Part shown: positions 29,477 to 38,406 of the stretch, in pieces
Position numbering within the stretch: position 1 is the first letter of the stretch
Layout: each line of letters begins with the position of its first letter
Source: Chara braunii
Taxonomy: Eukaryota > Streptophyta > Charophyceae > Charales > Characeae
NCBI GenBank assembly: GCA_003427395.1
Contig: BFEA01000211.1
Coordinates: forward strand, 1,564,532-1,603,886
Length of the DNA: 39,355 bases
Direction: 5' to 3'
Translations under genes and position numbers: made by a program
Notes under the pieces: generated by a model
What the model saw: the letters and a program-made list of their open reading frames with translations, nothing else
The model's database searches: none
Told to the model about the DNA's origin: nothing

Positions 29477-30214
29477 CTAGGGTAGTTGTGGGTAAGTGAT
29501 CAACTTCAGAATCCATTTTGTTTGAAGTGCCTTTAGTTGCTGTTCCAGATCCAGTATGCCCAGACCCCCTCGGTCCTTGGATTTAATGACATGCTGCCAT
29601 GCCACCTTAGAGATAAAGTGTTGCTTAGTTGGGTTCGATGTCCACCGGAACGCCGCTGATTCTCTCCTTAGTTGCTTCAGTGCCTGGACTGGTGGAGTCC
29701 ATATTGAGCCCTCGTACCACAACATAGAGTACACTGAGGTGTTGAGAATATGGGCTCGTCCAAATACCGAAGTGTAAACCTGGGACCACGCACTGGTCCT
29801 TGTTAGCATTTTTGCCAGGAGTTCCGGTGCCATCGAGTGGTGGGGGCCTGAGTCTGCCAGTCTAACCCCTAGATACCGCAAGGGTTCAGCAGTTGAGACC
29901 CAACTCATCCCGTCATAGTTCGCTGGATAGGGTTGTCCCTCTTCAGTCCCTTGTACCAACCACCAACCCACTGTCTTGGGCCAATTAATTTTCATTTCTG
30001 ACGTTAACTTGAAGGCACTCATTGCCCTTGTAAGGGCTTCGAAGGAGGAGTCTGAGGCCCCTATCAAAACTGCTAAGTCGTCTGCGAAGAGTATGGTTGT
30101 GGGGAGCTTGATGATTCTACCTTGCTGGTCTGGTTCCGCTACTAACCTGTCTATCGAGGGGTCCTTCCTTAAGAAAGAAGCTATCGCTTCCATGATAAAG
30201 AGAAAGAAAGGGGC

Positions 30215-30217
<3 letters not shown>
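29477..30217 (-). pseudogene. LINE 2 ORF2, RT C-terminal half
   Basis: It begins FLFIMEAIASFLRKD, contains ILFADDLAVLIGASD with both catalytic aspartates intact, then KINWPKTVGWWL, RYLGVRLADSG and the thumb segment KDRGGLGILDLEQQLKALQT. The upstream border is the A-run/duplication at 30216-30356, which breaks the frame from motif VRQGDPL. Confidence 0.9.
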
Positions 30218-30253
<36 letters not shown>

Positions 30254-30286
30254 GATAGGGGCCTCTAGAGGATCACCTTGTCGAAN

Positions 30287-30324
<38 letters not shown>

Positions 30325-30356
30325 GATAGGGGCCTCTAGAGGATCACCTTGTCGAA
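30200..30356. repeat. Duplicated 38-nt segment with A-runs, likely assembly artefact
   Basis: The 38-nt segment at 30248-30285 is identical to 30319-30356. Each copy is preceded by about 32 A's, and one N sits at 30286. A near copy of the first 16 nt is at 30200-30215. On the - strand the outer copy reads VRQGDPLEAPIFLF, exactly the RT motif expected before FLFIMEAIA. The inner copy and A-runs are therefore extra. Confidence 0.8.
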
Positions 30357-30434
30357 CGGACCTTGACATCCTATACCTTTGCGATAGGTGTCCATTTACC
30401 TAGACCTGCCCGTGAGCGTCATTGTAGAGAACCC

Positions 30435-31440
30435 TTATCCATTTTCGAAAGTTGGGGCCCACTCCCATTTTTCCATACATTGTTGAAGGAAATTCCAATT
30501 TACCTGGTCGTACGCCTTTTCAAAGTCAAAAAGTAGGATAGCCGTGTTGATTCTTTTTTCCCTGATGTATCTTACTGATTCTGAAAGCGTCATTACATTA
30601 TCGAGGATAAACCGTCCCGGAATAAATCCAGTCTGGTCTAGATGAAAACATCCTTTGGTCACCTTGCTCAGCCTGTTGGCTAGAGCCTTTGTGTGTTAGT
30701 GTCAGTAACGTGATAGATCTGTAGTTTTTTATGTCTTTTGGATCTCCCTTCTTGTACAGCAATGTGACTATGCATGTGGCCGGGTCCACTCCCAGTCTCA
30801 CCTCTTGCCAAGCTTTATTCAGGTACTGCTCGTATTCCCCTCCCAAGATTGGCCAAAATTTCATCCAGAATTCCCTTGTGAGCCCGTCCTTTCCCGGTGT
30901 TTTATATGGAGACATCGTCTTAAGGGTTATCCATAGTTCTTCATGTGAGAAGGAAACATCTAGCTTCAGCGCTTGCTCTCCATCTATCGTACGCTCCAAG
31001 TAGGTGAGGAAATTGGTTCTCGCTTCCGCTGGTTGTTGGGTCGGCTGTTTTGACTCTCTTGACGTGTAGAGCGCCCCGTAGAAATTATGTGCCACCGAGA
31101 CCAAGTCCCCCGCTTCAGAAACCAGTCCCTGAGGACCTTCGAGCTGCTCAATTAGTGCATTCCTTCCCCTCATTTTGATCTTATGGAAGAAGTATTTTGT
31201 CATCCGTCCTCCCTCTTCCCATTCTCGAACTCTTGCTCGCATTTGCAGTCCCCGCAATCTCCATTTCTCCCAATGTCCCAGCTCGCTCCTTGCCGTATCT
31301 AGTAATTTTTCGTAGAAATCCTGGCCTGGGTTATGGATCAGGTTCTCCTCGGCTATACGGAGTGCTTGCTGAAGTTCTCGTTCTCGTGCGTTCCTTTTCG
31401 CCGCTAGCTGTCTGGCTACCACCGCTGTCGCTGAGGACAT
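30435..31440 (-). pseudogene. LINE 2 ORF2, linker and RT N-terminal half
   Basis: It reads WRLRGLQMRARVREWEEGGR, then KYFFHKIKMRGRNALIEQL, SPYKTPGKDGLTREFWMKFW, TLLYKKGDPKDIKNYRSITL, then in another frame HLDQTGFIPGRFILDNVMTL and LLFDFEKAYDQVNWNFLQ with the first catalytic Asp. A frame change near 30660 interrupts it within the segment preceding DQTGF. Confidence 0.9.
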
Positions 31441-31514
31441 GGAGGAGAGTAGGTCTGGAAAAGAGTGATTCTCTAGACTATGGGATGCAAGCCCGTGAAA
31501 TAGCTTGTCTTATC

Positions 31515-31575
31515 TTTTCTCTTTTTTTTTTTTTTCTTCTTTTTTTCTTTTTTTTTTCTTTTTTTTTCTCTTTTC
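31515..31575 (-). repeat. A-rich insertion inside LINE 2 ORF2
   Basis: About 60 bases of A broken by single G's (T/C on +) lie between the endonuclease and the RT linker, where coding sequence is expected. It is either an expanded Lys tract, an inserted poly(A), or a consensus error. Confidence 0.6.
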
Positions 31576-31599
31576 TATTGTCTGTAATAATGAATTATT

Positions 31600-32511
31600 G
31601 ATTTTGAAAAAACTCCTTCCCCTACTTATCTGTTTGTCTGTGATAAGGTTAAGGAAAATGGGTTTGTGATCAAGGCCGCCAAAGTATGGCAGGTCTCCTA
31701 TTCCTACTGAATGAAGTGTACCTATTAAATTTTATGAAATTAAATAGTAGTCTATTCTGGACGCAGAGATGTGTTGACTTCTGTTTCTCCTGCGAAAGGT
31801 AAATTGTCGTTGTTCTTGGTAATAGAGTCTATATAGATCGATGAGGTCTCATTTAGTCATCATGTCGTGGATGGGGAGTGATTCATCCCCTGCCGAGTTC
31901 TCTCCCCCCCCTCCATCCTGACGTCCTGTCACGCGCTGGCTTGAGGGTGGCATTCCAATCTCCTGCTAGTATATAGTGCCTTGCTGGCTCGATCCACGTC
32001 TATAACTCTTCCAACTGACCGATCGTGGTTGGCCTGTGTTTGGACAATACAGTGAGAGCAATGTAAACGCCTCATCCTGAAAGGTAAAGTTGATCTTGAC
32101 CAGCCTGCCCTCTGTTGTGTCTGTTTGTACCTCTTGGATTAGTATCTTGTTTGCTGCCTGAGAATACTTGTTGAGGACTACCACCCCTACCGAATGGGAA
32201 CGTCCTGCTAGTGCCCAGTACCCTGTTTTGACTCGCCCTAACCTTTCCATAATCCTGGTTTGAATTTGCTGATGTTCGAGGGACGTTGTAAGGTGGGTCT
32301 CCTGAATGCACAAGAAATCTGGAGGGTTGCTGCCGAACAAATCCATATGTTTTAGAACGTTGCCCCATTTCTCCTGATTCTCGAGAATCTGTAGATTCTG
32401 TACCATACCGTTGACATTCCACGATATCACCCTTAGTTCAGGTTCTAGCCTCTTGACCCCCAAAGTAAGTCTCAGATGTTTCCTCGGCCTCACTTCCTTT
32501 GCCTCCTCCAT
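31600..32511 (-). pseudogene. LINE 2 ORF2, APE endonuclease
   Basis: Motifs in order: VISWNVNGM (Asn), CIQETHL (Glu), SVGVVVLNKYSQ, then after frame breaks near 31970 GDWNATLKPAR (Asp/Asn), ASRIDYYLIS and PYFGGLDHKPIFL (Asp-His, with Leu in place of the usual Ser). It is the nicking enzyme of target-primed reverse transcription. Single-base indels and a stop disrupt the second half. Confidence 0.85.
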
Positions 32512-32679
32512 TGAGGTAAGATGTCACTTTAACCTCCCCTCTCTTCGTATTTGCGAATTCAGGAGCCCGCTAGGCCAAGGTCAATTCTTGTTGCCCCATG
32601 TGCTATCTTTCCCTCCGTGTATTCCGACTTCCATGAGAAGGCTTCAACATTTACTGCTATCATAATCATTGCGCTCCTT

Positions 32680-33680
32680 GCCACCCATTCTGCTGCTTCC
32701 GATCCCCCCAGTAACCCGTAGGGGATGGTCTCCACCACCTACCAGGGCATCCAGACCGGGCCCTCACTGAGTTTCGCTGTGCTCTGCAACTTCATCATGA
32801 TCGGTCTGAAGTCCATTTTCTGTGTGGCCCCTGCTGAGTCCGTCCAATCTTCTTTGTCGTCCTCCAGATTCCCTACTACATACGCTCGGGTTGGGATGTC
32901 TTCTGTTAGCAGCTTCCTCCATGCTTCCCCTGAACAGTTGTTCTCTTCTGTTGTGATGAGCACTAGGGATCGGTGGATCGCCAATCGGAGTTCCCCTCGT
33001 TCCATCTGTAGGGGAGAAGGACTCTCTTTCCTGGGTTGCTTTTTGCATAGAGCTTGGCTGTTGCGTGGATGTCCCTGTGCGGGGCGTATGCTATCTTTTG
33101 CAGGTTGGTTGTGTCCTCTTCCAACTCCCTATTTTTCTCTTCGAGGATGCCGATTTGAGCCTTGAGTATCGCTGCTTGCCTCTTCTCCTCCTCCATTTGA
33201 TCCTCTTCGGTTGAGGTGAGTCGTTGTTCCACTGATTCTCCGCCCGAAGGCGCAGAGTCCTGGCTTTCTTGACTAGCCTGATCCGACTCTTCCTGCTTCA
33301 TCTTTCGTTTCCTCTCGGATCTCTTCAACCCCTGCGGCTGGTACGTTTTGGGTCAAACGAACTGTTTGGCGTACCCCACATTTTGGACCGTGATATCATT
33401 TTTGCGCTGTTGGGCTCTCCATCCGTATTGGGAAGCATAGAACTCGTTCAACTTCTGTTCCCTTCTCAGAATCTCGAACCGATTTGTGGAAGCGGTGTCT
33501 CCTCCGTTGTTGTTGCCTGTTTCAAGTTACGTAGATGCTTGTGGTGTGCCAGGCGGATCTCACATTCAATGTGACGTTCCCATTGCAGGTTGTGAACGGT
33601 CCGGATCCACTTGATCAAGGTGTCTGGCTCCTCTTCCTCCTCCTCCTTCCAAACTTCATCGTCTGAATCCCCCTTCATTT
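32680..33680 (-). pseudogene. LINE 2 ORF1 C-terminal coiled-coil region
   Basis: A charged coiled-coil stretch EEKRQAAILKAQIGILEEKN with heptad-like spacing is followed in other frames by YVVGNLEDDKEDWTDS and SEGPVWMPW. An acidic run EEEEEEPDTLIKWIRTVHNL lies upstream near 33630. Coiled coils in LINE ORF1 mediate multimerisation, but this assignment is from position and composition. Confidence 0.55.
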
Positions 33681-34464
33681 CCTTCCCTTCTCCTTATGTT
33701 GACGTTACCTTCCCTTGGGTAGCCGGGTTGGAGGCCGATGAGGCTTCCCTGGAAGTACAGTGATCGCTGTTGGCTTGCTGCGAGATATCCATCGCCTCAC
33801 CGGACAGACTTGGGTTGCCTGCCACCTCCTCCTCTATGTCCATTTCCAGGGTTTGTCCTGCTTTCCCCTGTGAGGAGCCTGATTTAGCACCTGTTTCTAT
33901 AGATGAGCGCTTGGAGTCCTGTTTGGAGTGTTCGCTTTGACTTGAGTCCCCTCATTCCGCCTTCCTTTTGATCTTACCAGTTGAATTGTCCTCCGTGTTG
34001 TTACCTCCTCCTGATCTGCTTCCTTCCCCTTCACAATCCATGCTCTCCCCTTGGTTTTTAGAGGACGTTCCATTTTGTGCCTGTTCTCTCGCTCTTCTGT
34101 TTTCCAGGAACGAAGATTCTGCTGTGTGGCCCAACTTGTGGAGCTCCTCCATCAACTGCAGTCGATGTTTATCATCCATTATCGTGGCTTCGTCGATCAT
34201 GGGTTTCGTCAGATAGCCAATACCCTTCTTTTTAATCGTCCCGCCCCCTTCTGACGCCACCTGTTGTCGTACGACGGGTATATGTCCGGTTTTACGGACA
34301 GTGCCCCCTGTAGCACCCATACCCACCGGGGAGTGTCCAGATTGTCGTCAAAGATCCATCCCCGATACTGCGCCAGGTTAATGAACCGTACTCTTGACTT
34401 GCTGTCCGATTCCATCAACATTGATTGTCGCAGCTGGATTGGCTTGCTCCCTGCTTCAGACTGC
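33680..34464 (-). pseudogene. LINE 2 ORF1 central region
   Basis: One frame runs GTIKKKGIGYLTKPMIDEAT, then LMEELHKLGHTAESSFLENR, then a Ser/Gly/Asp-rich stretch. TGA near 33952 interrupts it, after which the same frame continues into the acidic region. No domain is recognised. Confidence 0.55.
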
Positions 34465-34466
34465 GG

Positions 34467-34508
34467 GCAGTTCGGGCCCAGGTGCCCTCTTTAGCGACAC
34501 TTGAAACA
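34467..34508 (-). pseudogene. CCHC zinc knuckle of LINE 2 ORF1, with stop
   Basis: It reads CFKCR-stop-RGHLGPNC: C-x2-C-x4-H-x4-C with all four ligands present and a TAA (34491-34493) at the sixth position. It would bind nucleic acid if read through. LINE 1 has a worse copy near 18090. Confidence 0.8.
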
Positions 34509-34624
34509 GAAGGGATTAGACTTAGTTGAAACATAGATCGTGATCCTCTGGCCGTTCTTGCGAAAAATCCATACCTCCGGAAATTTCGGGGGAGCCCCCA
34601 ACTGCACCTCCAGGCAGGCCACTC

Positions 34625-35285
34625 TCAAGTCGTGGTTAGGCGCCAAAAATCGGGGTTGGCCGGCAGCCAGTCGATGATGGCGTTATTAGGGTACTCCTCC
34701 GATAGGCGCTTTTGCACGAAACTGTGCATACCCTCTGAGAGGTTGTCGAACTGGACCCAAAAGTTGTCCCTCATCATTGTCTGCCTGTGACGGGAGGCCT
34801 CGGCTTGGGGCGGTCTTGGAGGCTTCCATGCCTGGATGGTGACTACCGATCCGTGGCACTTCAGTGAAACCAGCGATAATAGAAACTGGAACGGATCTAT
34901 GCAGACAATCATCACAGTGAACTTGCCCCTCTTGTGATAGGAGACCTCAGGTTCTATACCCGGTACATTCTCCAATCCTCTGAGTCGTTCCATGACCCAC
35001 TTCCTCTTCTCATTTTGAGAGAGGTCTCCCGAGAAATTTAACAGTACCGCATGTGCCTTCGATGTTTCCATTGTGATTTTAATGGGCGCCTTTATTTTGT
35101 TTTTTTTCCATTAAAAATTTGATGGCCTTTTGACCCAGTGCCTTCGGTTGCGTGCATGTGATTCCGATCTGGGATGCTTTTTGTGTTGCCCCTTTCTCTT
35201 GTTGATTTCGAAATTCCCCTTCACTCCTCTCCCTATCCTCTGTTGACATTGCCTTTTGAGCCGTCGCCACGTACGATTGGGCCAT
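34625..35285 (-). pseudogene. LINE 2 ORF1 N-terminus (RRM-like)
   Basis: An N-terminal Gln/Lys-rich leader (35079-35285) joins, by a shift in an A-run near 35100, to METSKAHAVLLNFSGDLSQN, then KFTVMIVCIDPFQFLLSL, VVTIQAWKPPRPPQ and FWVQFDNLSEGM. This is the layout of plant LINE ORF1 proteins: an RRM-like/DUF4283-type fold with the W-x-P segment, ahead of a zinc knuckle. Confidence 0.65.
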
Positions 35286-35300
35286 ATTGGATCTATGTCA

Positions 35301-36480
35301 ACCCTTGTGCTCCCCTCCCCTGTGTGTTCCCTTCTCCTCCCCCTCTTTTCCTTTTTTTTTTTTTTTGGGCCCTCCCTCCTGTTTTACTTTTATAGAATTA
35401 ATAATTATGTATTTACTTTTGTTTTTATGCTGGTTTACATCCCTTTTTCACTTTCTGCTACTAAAAACAACAGGTAAAAAAATTGGAAGGCAATTAGTGT
35501 TTCCACTTACTGTAATCGATATACCTTTGCTCCGTCTGCTATTCCCGTGGATTATTCCCCTTACTACCCTTACTTTTCCCGGCGCCTAACTCTTCTTTCA
35601 ATCTTCCCTTCGATATGCTTGTACCTAGTTTGTCTCAAAGTTTTTCTACCTCCTCCTCCCCTTCTACCTCCTCTACCTCCGAAGTGCACTCTATAGATTG
35701 GTGAGAAGTTTGCTTGGGATGGCCTTATGGTTTTCTTATAAATTGAGGTGAAAAATGGGGGGTCGGTTACCTACTTAGCTCTCTGATATACCTTACGCGA
35801 TTGCCATCCAGACTGAGCTCCCACCATCCTCGCTCCTTGAAGGTTACCTGCTCTATAGCAATAATTAGAGGCAAAACCGTAGGGGCACTCCTACCTTTCT
35901 GGAGCGCCTCTCCCTTCTGCCTGCACCTTACCCCTCTTTGTGCCTGATCGCCCGTTGCTGAAATACCCCGGTGTAAGTTCACTTCCTGCTTTGGCGGCTT
36001 CGTTGCCTACTTGTACTCTTCGCTCCTCCTCCCCCTTCAACCCCCCCCGTGTGCTCATTGGCAATGCCGTGGAAGATAACTCCCTGCGCGATGGCTGGGC
36101 ACGGGGTCTCCCTTCGGCCCTTGCTCGATGTCGGGATGCTGACCCCCGGTGGCTTGCACGACAGCGGGGTGCGGACGTACACCCCACCGCGATCTCCCCT
36201 CTGCGCGATGCTGATGGCTTGGGGTCTCGGCCATGTTTCGCGATAGTGGGGTGCAGACCCCCAAGGCGGCACGGTCGGGATACAGCGCCACGCAATGGCG
36301 CGGTCCCCCCTCAGCGCGATGGTGGTGACGTTGCGGTTAACGTTGCGGCTATCCCAGGCACCGGTAGCGCGCTAACCCGGGGGCGCGAGCGGTCCTATAC
36401 TTCAGTTCTTACAAATGACAGCAAATGAATAGCTAGTAAAAGGAAGCTGATCGCATTCTTGGGTTGTAGAATAGCAAGAA
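35301..36480. other. C/T-rich then GC-rich DNA, possible LINE 2 5' UTR
   Basis: From 35940 to 36400 the sequence is GC-rich, with related words such as ACAGCGGGGTGCGGACG near 36161 and ATAGTGGGGTGCAGACC near 36243. The overlapping long frames on both strands are compositional. No gene is recognised. Confidence 0.4.
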
Positions 36481-36514
36481 GGGCAGCACCTCAATTATCG
36501 TATTGTTTTATTTT

Positions 36515-36760
36515 TTGTTTTTTTGAATTCATTTGACACTCCCCCAGCGATCCATGTGGTGGATATAACTTCATCATATAAGGGTCCATCAAGCTGCAGG
36601 CTACCGAGATGCTCTCCGGATTTTGCTTCAAGAAGAAAAAGAAGAAGAAAAAGAAAGTGCGAGATCTCCTCCTTTGCTTGAATTTGGAGGCTAGATTGTG
36701 TCTTCTGCTGTTGATGTAGGACAACGATTCTGCTGGTTCTCATTTAGCACTTTTTTTTTC
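36515..36760 (-). mobile_element. Poly(A)-tailed retroposon, copy 1
   Basis: On the - strand, CTAGCCTCCAAATTCAAGC...GGTAGCCTGCAGCTTGATGG leads to CCACATGGATCGCTGGGGGA and GTGTCAAATGAATTC, then an A-rich tail near 36505-36525. The 3' end is nearly identical to copy 2 immediately upstream. Confidence 0.65.
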
Positions 36761-36764
36761 CTTC

Positions 36765-36960
36765 TTTTTTTTTTTTGAATTCGTTTGACACTCCTCCAGC
36801 GATCCATGTGGCGGATATAAGGGCCCATCTGCAATGACAGCTTTGACCTGGGGTCGAACTCGAATTGACGAGGGTGGAATTGCCGGAGACTCCAACAGGG
36901 AGACAACACTCGGTGCAAACAGCCTGTTCCCACCACCGCAGAAACGGTAAGTACTAAATA
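36765..36960 (-). mobile_element. Poly(A)-tailed retroposon, copy 2
   Basis: CAGATGGGCCCTTATATCCG, then CCACATGGATCGCTGGAGGA and GTGTCAAACGAATTC, ends in an A-rich tail (36750-36776 on +). Upstream GAGTTCGACCCC resembles a pol III B box, hinting at a tRNA-derived SINE, but no convincing A box is seen. Confidence 0.55.
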
Positions 36961-36978
36961 CTAAATTCTACTGTTCTA

Positions 36979-36984
36979 CATACA

Positions 36985-37020
<36 letters not shown>

Positions 37021-37034
37021 AAAAAAAAAAAAAA
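36979..37034. repeat. (CA)n then poly(A)
   Basis: A CA microsatellite of about 14 units runs directly into about 26 A's. Confidence 0.95.
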
Positions 37035-38275
37035 GATCAAAAGATGTACTTGAGAAAATTTTGAAAAAACGAAAAAGGATCAAAGATTGAAAGATGTACT
37101 TAGGCTCTACTCTCACAGAGAATGTATCTTTGCATGACAAAGTCCGAACAAGTTGCAGTCTCCTTTGGAATAGGGGAGCGAGTGGGATTAGGTTAAAGAT
37201 TCCTGTGCACAAGTTAACCATCTTTTTCTTTTTCTGATAAAACAGTCAGTGCAGAAACTCCTTTGAGATATTTGATTCTCCCTCGTTCTTATCAAATTAT
37301 CTCGAATTTTATTTACTTCAAAGTTCAAACATGTAAAAATACCTAGAAGGAGCAAAATTATGCCAAAATACCTATTCTCGTGTTTCTTGCGAAGTGTAGG
37401 ATGCCACAGCTTAAAGCCTAAAGGCCTTTGCGAGGGCTCATTCCTCGCACTTGTAGCTGCTTTTTTTTTTCGTTTTTTTTTTTCCCTAATCAAACATGTA
37501 GCTTTGTAGTGTGTCTTTTCTTTTTTTTTTCCTTCTTTTTTCCCTCTTTGCTTCTGAAAAATCTGAACCATTATCGGCCTGGCCTCAGCACTTACCAGAT
37601 GTGCAAAATGAGACTGTTTCTCCCTTTAGCACATGCACACCATTTGTTTCAACAGGGTATTTGGGCCATGGTTACATTACCTGGGGCCTGGTCCCTCCTA
37701 CGCCACTGAGCTGGAAGGGCTGTGTAATTTTCAATCACGACGTTGCAATGCCGTCGATCAGTTTGGATATCACGCAGCCGAGGTTGTTTCCATTTTCTTC
37801 ACTCCGACCGTACACGAACTACGGCCATTTCCTTTGCAAGAAGCTGGAATTCGCAGCCCGGAAAATTCGAGGAAATGCTTCAGAAATATAGTTGTTGGCA
37901 CTGAATGATTTAACTAACTGCCCCGAATGAGGCGGGGCACGACAGTTCGTTCGATGACCCTGGCCTGTTCTCTTCATGTATGGACGTCTCCCCCCCCAAA
38001 AAAAAGGAAAAAACTTGCAAATGGTGATGATTCTGACAGATTCGCGACTGGATTGATGTACTTCGTATCTAGACAGGCGCAATCCCTGCATAAGATGCAT
38101 AAAGGGGGCCACTGGGTACGTGTTCGAAATAATATCGAGCAGGTTTGTACGTGGGGTCCCCCTCGTGGCTGGATACATGAACATTCTCCGCCCAGTGCTC
38201 CGGCTTTCAGGCGCTATTCCCACTGCACTATGCGGCCAGTTCTCCGGCAGTGCCGCTGAACAGTGAACATCTCGT

Positions 38276-38276
<1 letters not shown>
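37035..38276. other. Unassigned DNA
   Basis: Frames at 37633-37908 and 37511-37891 (+) and 37819-38223 (-) overlap, and none shows a known domain. No splice-bounded exon that I would defend. Confidence 0.35.
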
Positions 38277-38315
<39 letters not shown>

Positions 38316-38406
38316 GTGGGCCGGTGGACCACGGATCAGATATTAAACTGATCAGAACAGATACAGTGCACGTGATCTTACTCAGCCAAAAGGCCGAGAA
38401 AGGTAT
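38277..38406 (-). pseudogene. U2 snRNA retropseudogene with poly(A)
   Basis: On the - strand it starts ATACCTTTCTCGGCCTTTT, identical to the universal U2 5' end, continues through GTATCTGTTCTGATCAG and TTTAATATCTGAT (stem II/Sm-proximal part), then a worn GTGG...CCAC stem. It ends after about 94 nt in a 36-nt A-run. The rest of U2 (Sm site region, stems III and IV) is absent. A GAGT insertion follows GGCT, and the branch-point-pairing GTAGTA is changed to GCACTGTA, so it cannot act as U2. Tail and 3' truncation indicate retroposition by a LINE. A U2-headed SINE is possible. Confidence 0.85.

Larger units (their letters stand above)
27377..35300 (-). mobile_element. LINE 2 (L1-type), nearly full length
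   Basis: In order from high coordinates: ORF1 with RRM-like segment and CCHC knuckle, acidic and coiled-coil region, APE endonuclease, RT with intact FADD, zf-RVT, 3' UTR and a poly(A) tail (T-run 27377-27401 on +). The 3' UTR carries GGGTAATGGCCCC. GC-rich DNA at 35.7-36.4 kb may be its 5' UTR. Confidence 0.85.

Noticed and set aside
35891-36428. Overlapping long Arg/Pro-rich frames on both strands
   Set aside because: GC-rich repetitive DNA keeps several frames open; no domain or splice support.
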